Shown here: positions 8,439 to 20,100 of the stretch, one piece after another | Position numbering within the stretch: the first letter of the stretch is position 1 | Layout of the letters: the number at the start of each line of letters is the position of its first letter | Assembly (NCBI RefSeq): GCF_021976095.1 | Contig: NW_025813483.1 | Coordinates: 15,355,800 to 15,419,799, forward strand | From: Xenia sp. Carnegie-2017 | Taxonomy: Eukaryota; Cnidaria; Anthozoa; Malacalcyonacea; Xeniidae | Reading direction: 5' to 3' | Length of the DNA stretch: 64,000 nt | Notes under the pieces: generated by a model | Database searches by the model: none | The model's input: only the letters and a program-made list of their open reading frames with translations | What the model was told of the DNA's origin: nothing | Translations under genes and position numbers: made by a program

Positions 8439-10941
8439 ATGGCTAAAAACGTTAATTCGACACTGCAAAGGCAAAATGTTTTTGTTACACAATATAGGTA
8501 ATATCTGATTCGATTTTGATTCATTTTAGTTAGTAAAGACTGCTCAGCAGCGCTAATCCAATGTTTTTGAACATTTTCAGAGGTCCAGAAGAACAAAGCG
8601 ATTCCGTTTTTGTAAATGAGGTATAAATATTATTTTAGTTTGAATAAATTGTGTTATAAAATAACTTCACATGATCTAAGAATGAAGTACAAGATGCGAT
8701 ATTTCACCATCATTGCATATACAAGTTTATTTTCAGTGAATATAATCCTTCTTGTCTTCAATTGCGTTCTTCGATAATCTGTTTATTTGATCAATAGTTC
8801 ATTTTAAGCTCTACCCGCATTAATAGCTGTGCAATTTAACAAAATGAAACCAGTTTGTTTCGTTTTCAAATCATAGAATTAGACATAAAATTGCTCTTCA
8901 CTTCAGTTTTTCCTTTTCACTTTATAATCATGTTAAATGTCTTTTCAAGCTCCTGTCGAGCGACATAGAGACCGTTCGTTCGACTTTTGTGGTCAAAGAA
9001 GCAAGCGGGGCATATAAAGCTCGACAGGAGTTATTAATGAAAAACAAGACTATGAAGCAAAGATGTTGGCGTGTAAAACAAAAGAAAAAGATTTAAGAAT
9101 ACGGCAAATGCAGGTGCGTGTTTACTTACTATTTTCATTCATCGGCATTTTTTAAATGAACAGGAAATACATAGTTTGGTTAAAAAAGCGCAATTTTTAG
9201 CTAGAACATCCTAGAAATAACTGACTCTCCCCTCACTTAGTTATGTTACGTTGCATGCATGAAGGACAAAATTTGTGAATTTTGCAATTTTTACAAATTT
9301 CTAGATAGAAGAAAAAGTAAATAAGTTTGATAAGTTTATCAAAGAAACAGAAATGAAGCGTCGACGTGCTTTAGAGAAACATCAAGTTGAAAAACGACTC
9401 AATGAAATGAAAACGAGAGAATTAAAAATTCACAGCGAAGAATTAGAAAAACTTCGACAAAAGTGAGTAGCTAACTACAAAAAATTTATCGTTTTTGTAG
9501 CCTGGTGTCGACTGATTATATTTTAAGCTATATAAACGAAGTCACTGTTATGTCTGTAAACTATCGTTCTACGCAGACTTCGACAATTACAAAGAAAAGT
9601 TGAGAAGCTATCCGTTTATCAGAAATATTTGATGAAGGTTGCACAGTTATCTCCTGAAGGTTACATTTTGACGTTTCTCGTGGTTTTCAAAGCAAAGTTT
9701 CATCAAAATGTATTTTATGATGCTTGCTCTGAAATTTAGCTACAACTCTCTTTAGATTATTTCGATAGCACAAGTGATTCAGTTTTGCTTGGAATCATGG
9801 CGCGGTATAATACTCTTTATACCATGCAAAATTTTGTTTCTTTGGCGCAGAACGAAAAGAGCAAGGAGGTAGATTATTCTTTTTTTATATATTTCTGTAA
9901 GCACTCTATAAAAATATTATAACCACTACATATAAGTGTTATATTGTTGTCATGGCGGAGGATGATTGGCGGTTGTTGAACAAATCTTACCTTACGAGCA
10001 CAACGCCACTGTTGAGCTTGTATCTCTACAGTTTTATCGTTCTCTGTTAAATGATGCTTTTCTGGACCTTCTTTTAAGATTGAATCGTACCAACATATTA
10101 TTCAAAATGCTAAACAGAAACACTATCAAGAGATAATGGTTAGTTTTGTGGAATGCAATGATGGTTGGTATGCGAGTGAAGATGCAATTATAACCTCACT
10201 TGCATATTTCAGGTGGACAACAACAATATAGCAAGACTTCAAAACCAGCTTGAAGATCTTACACACATCAACGCTCATCTAGAACATGTATTACAAACAA
10301 ACGAGAATTTCTATCGACAACAGGTTGGTTTGAATAATGATGTGTGTGCGTAAACTCTCGATTGCAATTACCTGGGCTGCAAATATAACGCCATGCTTCT
10401 TGTTCAGCGAACTGTACTTGGCCAGGTGAAACTTGCTGTCCTTAATCTCGCAGAGAAATGCACGAAGAAGAACAATGTATCATTGGTAGATCTTGATATC
10501 TTTCAGATGCTAACCATAATTGAAGTAAGTTATTTTAACAGTCATGTGATGATCATCAGAAAAGATATCATGTTGAGAGTTATGAACCTCCCATCCCCTT
10601 GAATAGCGAAGCATTCAAAATCACAGACGAAAATATTCAAACGAATATCCATCCAGGGAGGGAATCGCCTTTGTTTCCTGCTCTAGTTAGGAGATGAATC
10701 AATGGCATTAAGTGCGTACACAAAAATCAAAGATGTCCGTGTGTAAGTTAGTATTATATTAATATTTTTCCAGGAGTTTCTTCGTGAACAACAAGACATT
10801 TTTACTATGGCTCGTAACATGCAAACATCAGAATTACTTGCTTCAATGAAGCAGTCGGAGAATAGTGATGGTGAGATAAGGTTGACAAATCGATGTATGA
10901 TCAGAGCCTCTATCAGCAGCGCAATGAGTCCACCATTTTAG
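8439..10941 (+). CDS. CCDC42: CCDC42/CFAP73-family ciliary coiled-coil protein
   Basis: Family members are coiled-coil proteins of motile cilia and sperm flagella (CCDC42 in the sperm head-tail coupling region, CFAP73 in the axonemal MIA complex). Exon 1 (8439-8497) gives MAKNVNSTLQRQNVFVTQY and splices in phase to GPEEQSDSVFVNE near 8580-8620. Later exons give a long coiled coil: KEKDLRIRQMQ, IEEKVNKFDKFIKETEMKRR (DUF4200-like), LRQLQRKVEKLSVYQKYLMK, RYNTLYTMQNFVSLAQNEK, NNIARLQNQLEDL, TVLGQVKLAVLNLAEKC and FLREQQDIFTMARNMQ. Order and spacing match human CCDC42, including the late G-x-x-K-x-A-x-L-N-L motif. One early exon (around 9030-9115) does not join exon 2 in phase, so a small exon was missed or the boundary differs. 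The last exon is read to TAG at 10939-10941; a donor near 10869 could instead continue it. Confidence 0.75.
8946..9039. repeat. Short inverted repeat at an intron/exon edge
   Basis: AGCTCCTGTCGAGC near 8950 is answered by GCTCGACAGGAGTT near 9027, with about 60 bp between. The right arm overlaps the likely acceptor of a CCDC42-like exon. It could form a hairpin in the pre-mRNA or be the remains of a small palindromic element. Confidence 0.6.
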
Positions 10942-11489
10942 TCCTGCTAAGTATAAATATCGGAACTGAAAATTATTTATTTAGAAATGTGTTGTTTTTG
11001 AAGCAATTTGATCACAAGAATATTTTCACATCAGGAATAAATTAAACAGGCTCGCTATACGCTACTAAATTATATAGCGTTTTATATTCGCGATTCAACT
11101 TTATGTGAAGGAGTAAAGGAAACATGAAGTATGTCGACTTTTTAATATGAAGCCTAAAAAAAGTTTTTTTTTATTTCACCTATAAAAAAATTTAAACGTT
11201 TAATTTAATGTTTTTCTCTTCGCGTTTTTTCTGTCAAGATTACTTTATCATAAAAAAACAAAAATTCGGGCTAAAACGATTTAGTATCCATAACACTCAG
11301 GGTAACAATACAATTCCAGAGAGAAATCGACCAACGTTCGTCACTACCTGAATGGACAATTTTCAAACCAATGTCCTATCATACCTAAAATAAACAAAAG
11401 ATATCGTACTAAAGTTGAATGTTTCAACTTCAGCAAGTTTAATACTAAGAAATACGAGTGGTGTCATTTTATTTTTGCAAAAATGAATT
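10942..11489. other. Tail-to-tail intergenic spacer, no gene recognised
   Basis: AT-rich DNA between the ends of the CCDC42-like gene and RNF8. It probably holds both 3' UTRs. No coding signal was found. Confidence 0.5.
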
Positions 11490-11668
11490 TCTTGGCTGCT
11501 TGTAGATGTAGATCGTTAAGGTTAATACAGTCCTCAGAAGGACTGTTTGTGTTGATGCTGATTTCTAAGGTTGTCAAAACGTTACTCACCACCAACAGTC
11601 AACAGGACTTTATAAACCTAAACAATCTACATTTGAAATTACCCCCGGGTTTAAACCATTCACTTTAT
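11490..11668 (+). repeat. Degenerate copy of a dispersed ~180-bp repeat
   Basis: Shares in order with the copies near 23.8 and 49.9 kb: TGTAGATCGT, GTCCTCAGAAGGACTG, a GTTG-rich stretch, AAGGTTGTC, ACATTTGAAATTACCCCCGG and GTTTAAACCATTCACTTTA. It is more diverged than the other two, so it is older. Its right edge supplies the RNF8 stop codon. Confidence 0.75.
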
Positions 11669-13777
11669 AAATGTTGATTGTTGATCATAACCATAACCAT
11701 AATTGCTCCGAGCTGTACTACAATCACGTGTTAGGCATAACGACACACAAGCGAAATACCTACCACAATGAAAGCAACGGTTGTTATTTTGAATTGGGAA
11801 AGGAATGCCTGCCTGCGGTTGGGCTCTTCTTCGCCTGACTTGATTATTACCTTGTTGCTGTAAAGGTGGGGGTGGTCTTTCAGGTCGAAATATCAGATGG
11901 GGAAAGAAAAAAGGAGGTACTTGACGTTCCACAATTTGTACTTCGTTTCTATCATGGTGCTCAACCACTATAGGATTGTCATGGTTGCCAATGCGACGCT
12001 GGATTTCAGGAGGAGTTTCGTCTACAATAGATATCTCTGAAAAAAACAAAAAAAAGCTTTCTTCATAAGTAGTTCAATTAATCATCACGAATAAACTCCA
12101 AAACATCCCCTACTAACTCCTTTAATCATGGATAAACCCCAAACATCCATACCTGCTGCTTTTTCTTTTCTTTCTTTAATAATCTTTACTCTACGTGACT
12201 TTGTCTCATCATCAATAGTTTCCATTACCTTTTCAACAGCACAATCTAATACTCTGGAACGAACAGGTGTTCCTTTAATGGCAGTTCTACATATGGGACA
12301 GGTATGTTTCTTCTTCATCCAGGAGTTCAAACAATAGTTACAGAATGAATGTGAACATGATAAAGTTGTTGATTCAATAAATAATTCCTGACAGATAATA
12401 CAAGTTAAATCGTCTTCCAAACGTTTCGCTAAATCGTTTTCCTTCAATTTATTAATTTCCTTTCGTTTCTCCGCTAATTCCTCTCGAAGTCGTTCAACAT
12501 CTTGCGCAAGTTTCATTTCATTTTTTTCCAAGCTTTGTAACTTTTCTCGCTCGACTCTGTTTTTTTCTAGTTCTTCCTATAAAGACGCAAATGGCGATAT
12601 GTCAAAACGAGTTATTACTGAATAGCTTCACTTTAAGGTAATCAAAAAATACCTGTAAGCGTATTTTTTCACTCTCTTTTTGTTTTAATGCATTCTGTAA
12701 GGTTGTACGAAGTTCATTAAGTTGTACAGTTAACTCTTTGTCTTTCTCGTCGATTGTACAGTTGATTTCTTCAATTAGACTATCCTCAACTTTCTTTTTT
12801 TCTGCTAGCAAGATATCTTTCTCTTGCTCAAACTTTTGGCAAAACTCCTCTTTATGTTTTTGTTCATCTTGCAAAAGACCCCTAAGCATTTTCTCTTGTT
12901 CCCTTCCTCTATCTAATGCCTGCTTGTATTCACAAATTTGTTTTGCAAAATCTTTATCTTTCTGCTCTAACTGAATCATGTAAGCTTTTTCTTTCTCGGC
13001 AAGCAATGTCTTCAAGGCCTCTATCTTCCTTTCAGAATCTATGATTTTAAAAACTTCAGAATTTTCCTAAAAATGTTGAGTAATCATTAAGTCGTTTTTC
13101 ATTAAATTCATTTTCATCATCAACATAAGGTACAAACCTTTGAGCTTAAACCACTAGTCTCAGCTTCTTCCAAGACCTTTCTGATTTTGGGTTCTGTAGC
13201 TGATTCTATCTTATCAGATTTTCGTTTGTTATCATTATTCACTAGTATTTCAAATATGTACTCAAATTCATAACATTTTTCAACCATTGCACCAAAACAG
13301 ATTTTATCCCCTGATGTCAAATTATATGGTGATTCTGGCATAATCTTTTCTTCATTGACATAGACCCCATTTAAGCTCTAGGAAAGATTAAATAACGGGA
13401 GTCATCTATTAAGTGTAGAGATGTTGAAGAAGTTTCCAAAGGGGTAAGTCTCTTCATGTAGGTCAAGGCACATGCACACAAATGAACAGATCTATGTTTG
13501 TTTAAAGATTACTGTGATAAAATATACTCACATTATGGTCAATAACCGCCCATTTTCCTTCAAAAAAACAAACTGAAGCATGTTGACGAGATATCATTTG
13601 AGGCGCTTTACAAGAAAGCAATCGAACGTTCGACGCTGCAGTTCGTCCAAAAGTTGTCACTTTAGTTGCATTTAATATAATACTGTTAGGACACATTGGT
13701 TGATCTTCTCCATGACAGTGACCAACTCTCCTCATAATGGCTTGATTTTCTAAATTACTAGTCATTTTTAACGCCAT
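11660..13777 (-). CDS. RNF8: RNF8, FHA-coiled-coil-RING E3 ubiquitin ligase
   Basis: Nuclear E3 ligase that binds phosphorylated MDC1 at double-strand breaks through its FHA domain and starts histone-linked K63 ubiquitin signalling. Exon 1 (ATG 13775-13777) opens an FHA domain: MRRVGHCHGEDQP, TTFGR, and MISRQHASVCFFEGKW with the conserved R and SRxH-like core. Exon 2 completes it with SLNGVYVNEEKI, GDKICFG and YEFEYIFEI. A long coiled coil follows (about 12.66-13.07 kb and the start of the next exon), then a C3HC4 RING: CIICQELF, TLSCSHSFCNYCLNSW, CPICR (about 12.28-12.42 kb). The last exon (to 11660) is proline-rich and has CFHCGRYFACVSLC, possibly a small extra zinc site. Domain order matches RNF8, not CHFR. 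It is divergent from ETAA1. The stop falls in a repeat. Confidence 0.93.
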
Positions 13778-14236
13778 TCACCGTTCTGTTTAAGTTGATA
13801 ACTCTTTATTTGACTGACCACAGTGGACAGTGTTCTCCGTTGACCCCTTCATTTTATGTTGACAAATTACTGCGCGTGCGCGTATGATAAATAAATTAAT
13901 GAATCACATTAAACGCCATAAATATAACATGTGGATAGGTACAATTCATATAATAATAGCAAATATTATAAAAAGTAACGTTTCTTAAATTTATCCAGAG
14001 ATTAATTTTCCTTCACAGTCAAAAGAGAAAGACAAACAACTTGCCCTATATGAAAGAGCCAATTAGCCAAACAAGCACTTGACTTGACATGTGACCAACG
14101 AGCTTTGTCATTCGTGCAAAATTCGGCGGTAAATCGGCGCCATGTTTGAATTTTAACTTTGTAAAAACCTTAGGGCTTTGGCTGGCGTGGTGTTTTAGTC
14201 GAGAGAAAGGTAATGTACTTAAACGAGTTTTTCAAA
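13778..14236. promoter_or_regulatory. Divergent promoter region of RNF8 and ETAA1
   Basis: 459 bp separate the two start codons. CTGCGCGTGCGCG near 13870 differs by one base from the NRF1 palindrome consensus, and NRF1 sites are common in TATA-less divergent promoters. An upstream in-frame ATG for ETAA1 lies at 14213. The regulatory role is inferred from position. Confidence 0.55.
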
Positions 14237-16897
14237 ATGAGAAAACGCCGAACTAAATCCTTTGAAAATGTGGAATGTTCGACTAACGTGGGTAAGTGAA
14301 AAGTTTTTTACTTAATGATAATTTTGTACGTTGTGCTAACAATATCAACTTTTCTTCGATTATTAAAAGATTTTAAGACAAAGCTGAATGACTATAGTTT
14401 TGAAGTCCAATGGCAAAAGTCTCCTGAGAGCCCAACAATTTTAGGTATTATTTCTTTGTTTCAATCAAGTGCTTTTTTTGACTACATGTAAATTTATTAA
14501 AATATCACAATTCAAAATCATAATACTTGAAACAGTCAGCTGAATCATAGCATTTGTGTATTTATGTTTAATATATATATTTTTAATATTTTTATTGGTA
14601 CATATTTACCAGTAAAATCGAGCTACCTTACAAGACTTCTCTTTTTGTGTTTATCTCTATTGTAGAAGGAAAACAAGGTTGTCAGGTGGCTTCCAGTAAG
14701 AATGATGACAGAACACTAGATGTATCATACATTGTTGAAAAACTATCAAAGAATGTATGCTTCTGTGGATAATTGATTATATCTTGTATCCCTCAGTCAA
14801 TCTTTAATGATGTGTGACAATTTTAGACATCACCTGTTGTAAAGCATGGAAGCTCGGCACTCTTGGAAATGTGGTTGGACAATATTGGCCAAGCAAAAAA
14901 TGATAGTGATTGCAGCAAGAATTTGAAATCACCACCATTTCAACGTCGTTATACCTCTAAAAAATCAACATCAACAACCTCTACTCCTTCATTACAAAGG
15001 TTTGTAAGTTGGAAAGGCAATAAATGATTTCTAAGTGGGAAGGCTGATCAGTAACTTCACATCAATATAGACGATCACTCCGACATCAAAAGCGAAAGCT
15101 GTCCCGACAATTTCAACTTGAGATAAGAAAGTTAGTTGATGAAATCCAGTGTAGTGGTAAGTTCATATTTACATGAAGTATTCAAATAAATGAATGAATG
15201 AGTAAATGAATGAATGAATGAATTAATAAATGATTGAATCAACTACAATATTCACCTTACAGATATAAGTGCTGGGAGCAGTCAGAGTCAAAATGATTCA
15301 CAAAACATGACATCCAACACTAGTTCACGTTTGAAAAAGTAAGTATCAGAATATCACTCCAGTTTACATAGCATTCAGTTTGCTATTATTACTAACACAG
15401 TCATAACTTTTAAGCTTAAACTTCTTTACATCTTAGAGTGAAGAAGAGGAGTAAATTATCTTTGAAAAAGGTAACACCTATGAAGCCTGCTTTAAACAAC
15501 AATGTGAACGACAAAAACTTTCATGCCAAAGACTGTACTTTACCAACTGGTAAGATCTCTTCTAAACCACTTATATGTGAAGACAACAGTTCTATTCTTG
15601 ATAATCAAACATTTGAGAATAGTTATAAATTGATGGAGGATGATATGGATGATCTGCTTTTAACCTGTCAATTGAGCAGCTCGTCTAATTTAACTGTAAG
15701 TGTCTCTGATCAACCATGTCTTAAGTGCGGTGAAAGTCCCAATGAAATGGGGACTCCAAATGTACCGGAGTCATTTTTAGCACCAAATGCTATTCAACAG
15801 GGGGTTTGCACAGAAATACAAGAAACACAAATGTTGTTTTCTGATCATGAAGAAGACACGGAAATAAATGAACGTGAGTTGAATAGTTATGAAACTACTG
15901 CTTATGAACGAGAGATTTCGGCACAAAGTGATAACTGGTTTGATGATGATGACGATGATCTTATACTTGCTACTGCCGTTCAAGAATATGAAAAATCACA
16001 AGACCTTCATGTAAAAGGTATTAAGAATGCTGCTGTGGAAGTAAAAAAGAATAAAATAAAAGATGAGATTCATCGTCAGCTATCGTCAGGGGAAAAAGAT
16101 CAAAAATTGGAATGTGATAAAAAAGTTTCAAATGGGTCATCTAAACATCCTTCATTACTCCATCAAAGTTCGACTTCAAAATCCTTCAACGCGTTGAACA
16201 TAGCATCAAAAAATGAAAAGAATAAAATACAATACAACACATGCAAATATTCTGACCATGTTTCTAAAAACAACAATGATCGTTATTTCACAAACATCAA
16301 AAGTTTCACGCTTGTTAACGATACCACGTCATCTCCTTTACAAAGTATCTCTGGAAACGTAGTTCCTAAGGCTACGAAGAAATATGGGAGTCGTGAGATG
16401 GAAAAGAAAATGAAAGCGAGTGATTCGAAGGATTTTGAAGAAGCGAAAAGAAAAATAAAGAAAAGTTCAAGTAAAATTCACAGTGATTTAAAGGAATTTG
16501 AATTTTGTAACGATGATGAATTGGACGATTTGTTGGACAATATTAATTTTGACGGTAATTATTGTCAATCTTTTTATGTTTTCGTGTTGTGTTGGAAAAA
16601 ATTCATTAAGATATCAGATCGATTATTAAAAACTGAGACATTAATTTTTCTCTGCTTTTTTCTTCATTAGAAGTACTGTTCAGTGCAATCAAGGATACAC
16701 CGTTAACCACCGCAAACTGCAAGATATCCCCTGCAAACCCCAACTGTCAAGTAACGACCCCTAAAATTTCCACCAAGATATTCACGAGTGATGAAATCGA
16801 GAAAAAAAGACTCGAAGCTCAAAGGAGACGCCTTGAGAAGGCCAAACAGAAACGTCTTACACTATCTAATAAATTGAGATATTCCAAGAAATCGTAA
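14237..16897 (+). CDS. ETAA1: ETAA1-like ATR activator
   Basis: ETAA1 binds RPA-coated single-stranded DNA at stalled forks and activates ATR-ATRIP independently of TOPBP1. The protein is mostly disordered, as expected, and is recognised by three short motifs in the right order. First is SALLEMWLDNIGQA with a Trp codon at 14872-14874, matching the ATR-activating-domain segment around human W107. Second is DNWFDDDDDDLILATAVQEY (Trp at 15936-15938), matching the internal RPA-binding motif. Third is the C-terminal basic helix DEIEKKRLEAQRRRLEKAKQ, matching the terminal RPA-binding motif. MDDLLLTCQL and DELDDLLDNINFD are further acidic short motifs. The start MRKRRTKSFENV resembles human MSRRRKHD; an in-frame ATG at 14213 would add eight residues. 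The big central exon is about 15438-16552, and the last exon ends at TAA 16895-16897. Confidence 0.85.
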
Positions 16898-17196
16898 CAC
16901 GCGATCTAAAGTGGGAATCTTCAATGTGGAAATGGTTATTTTTACTGAATAATTGCGTATGTTGTAAGTTATGTTGATTAATCGGTGGCAAACGACTTAT
17001 GTACAGTTTCTCAAATTGTGGTAAAATTCTGCGAAAGTAAAAAAAATGTAAAACAAATTTGTAAAGATCAACTATTATATGTGTACTGCAACTGTGTTAA
17101 CTACTTTACACAATACTTTCGACGTTTATTTGAAAAAGGACACGGACGAATGGGAAATCAAAATGTGTTGAATGATAGAACATATTTTTTATATAA

Positions 17197-20100
17197 TTAA
17201 GGATTATCGTCAAAACTTTCAGTTTCCTTGAGCCTTTCATTAGTAGAAATTTCACCAGCGACATTGCTTCCATCTGTGAAACTTTTCGAAACACTGCTTA
17301 CTCCTGCAATCTTTTCTGTTACAACACTCGTAACAGTGGTAGTATCTGCGACACTGGCGGTAGATGCAGCATTTCCTGCTCCATCTTCAACTTCATTAAC
17401 GTCATGTGGGAAGGCAAAGTTTCCCTGTTTAGGAACATCCTTCTTTATAATTTCTCTGTTATTTTCTACATCAAAGGTTAAGTTTTTCTCTTCATCATGT
17501 TCATCTTCTTTATTTCCAATGTCATTCTCTCCATTTTCTTTTTTTCTTGTCTCGTTGTGTTCTGTGTAATGAATTTCTACATCTTCATTGTTTCCCATAC
17601 TTTCAAAGTCAATGTCGCGTTCTACTTTGTCAGTATGATCTGCATCGTCTTCACAAGTTGTTGACATTGATGTTTTTCGTGAAACTAAAACTTTTTTCAA
17701 CAAGTGTATACATGCGTTTGACAATGGTTGAAGTAATCTTCCCCATAAAAACTTTGATAATCTAAGCAGAACCATGAATGGCAAGATAAAGAAAAAAAAC
17801 CACTCAAATACAAAATCCTTTACGCCTCTTCTTTTTTCTTCACTATCAATTCCCCTGTCAAAGTAAAAAAGTTTGCATCGTACGTTTTTGTATATCTTGT
17901 TAACAATTAAGTGATATTAAAGACAAAGACAAGAAATGTCAAACTCACAAAAATTCCTGGGTTTTATCTTCTTCGTCAACGTCTCCCTCTTCTCTTTGTA
18001 TTACGACAACTGTTGGCGGAGCTGCTGCTTGCTTCTCTGGGCTTTTCATTGCTTTAAATGTTTTTTTTGCTGCCAGTTTTAATATCCCCGTTGGCAGAAA
18101 ACTGAGAACTACGCGTAGTATGATCAAGAGAACTATGAAACCAAGCATCATAAGGAATGACCATATTTTATCAAGATGTCGGGCTAAGTTCCATATTCCC
18201 TTCACGATAGAAACTGCTCCTTTTGCAATGTCAACCACTTTGTTGACAACATCTTCTATGGTTCCGGCAATGCGGTCCATAAAATCGCTTTTTACGGGAG
18301 GTTTATCTTGATCGAAGGTTACTTTGGATTCATTAAGACAAACAAAACTTTCTTGATCCGTACACTTAAAAAAAATAACCACAAAATATGTCATTCATTA
18401 ACGTTTTTCATGGAATCAACAATTATTCCACGATAGTATAATCATATAAGGAGCTTGTGCAAGAAATTATATGTCGTTTCCAGTTTTTGCACTCGAGAAA
18501 ATGAGATTCTATAAATATGGAACATTGACACAACTTACCGTACAACCACATCGAAGTATACAAACACATGTGCTTGTTGTATTGATGTTGATAACAGTGG
18601 AGTCGATGGATTGTCGTCTAGCGTCGTAAAGAGTTGCTATAATAGACAACGGTTCTTAGAAAGCTTGAAATGCTTGGTATACAAAAAATACAACATGATA
18701 AGTGTAATGCTGTAACTGGACGGGTTACTAAAATACCAAATTCGGTTGATAAACCTGTGCAAGAAAATGAACCTCCTTTACGTCTGTATGATTCAAGAGT
18801 GAAATCAAAGCGATGATTTGTCTGTGGATTGATTGAAGCTGTCTGTTCGTGTCCACCGTTTATACCACTTGAACAAAGTTCCATGGCAACCTGAAAAATT
18901 AGTTTTTCTTCTCATAACTTTGTAGCTGTCAAAAGATTCGCGCAACTGCGGTCAATTATGATAAAGATCATTATGATGAAGATCAACCATTTACTTTATA
19001 AAGATCATGGCTAAAAACAACATGATTTTGCTTACAGCGAACACTTACAAAGAATTCAGCTGTAACAAATCCTGTATTCTGAGCAATGACGGTTGCCAAA
19101 CCGTTGCGACTTTCAGACTCGAAGCTTTCAGCAAAAGCTTTCACAATTATCCCTGCAGCCCTTGGAGAGATTAGATCATCATTGTTAAACAAGAATCTTT
19201 GCTAACAATGACAAATGTTTGCTAACGTGCAATATTATTAATAGACGACCTTTTATTGTACATTTAGTTGAAAATAAAGATATCAATGAAACTGAAAAAA
19301 TCATTGATAATGTCCATATTTGAGTAATCTGATATCCCATAAGAAGCTACCAATCACCTGTTATAAACGAGAGTCAAGTCATCTGCGCTGATCTCAAGAT
19401 AAACCATAACTGATGAAGTCTCTTTTGACTCAAACTCCACCACTTTGTCGTCAGAAGCGAATGGTTTCTTCAAACCTGTTATTTTACCGTATGTTTCTGG
19501 GAAATATTTCGTTTTCTCTCCTCTTTCTCGTCGCATCTAGGATAAAGAAAATATCTGATGTTTAAACATGTGTTTTTCATTGTAGTAACGTTGTTTTACT
19601 CTTTCTGTAAAAGTATAATTGTTGAAGACATGGTTTACGATTGATTTTCTTACTGAATCTTCAACGAAATAATCTTGAACTTGATTTCGAAGACACCTGC
19701 GTTAAAACACTTGATTTTAGGTTTGTAAATGTTAGTGTGAGAAATCATGTTGTAGTTTGTACTTACGTTCCTTTCATCTGATAGCAACCATATCCAGTCA
19801 GTTCGTGATACGTACTTTGATCTGAGAATGCGGCAAACCCCACTCCTATTTCGTCACATTGACCACCTTCCTTCGTTAAAATAACCTCACTCATGGGAAT
19901 TATTAAATAATCATGATATCCATGCTAAAATAAAAAACTGTTGATGTTTTTAAACTATTTATGATTGGTTCAAGGTTCCTGCGGTAACACTGACAAATAA
20001 CTTCTGATTGGTAACTTTATTTACCTTTAGCTGTGGATGGTGTTCTTTACCTAACGTTAGGTATTTTGTATTTGGCGTAAGGAAATAGTGATCTTGCAAT

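Noticed and set aside
8345-8596. Minus-strand 83-residue frame
   Set aside because: It is antisense to the first exons of the CCDC42-like gene.
12128-12974. Plus-strand Ser/Phe-rich frames at 12-13 kb
   Set aside because: They are antisense to the RNF8 coiled-coil and RING exons.
17228-17765. Plus-strand hydrophobic/Ser-rich frames
   Set aside because: They are antisense to the acidic tail exon of HAP2-A.
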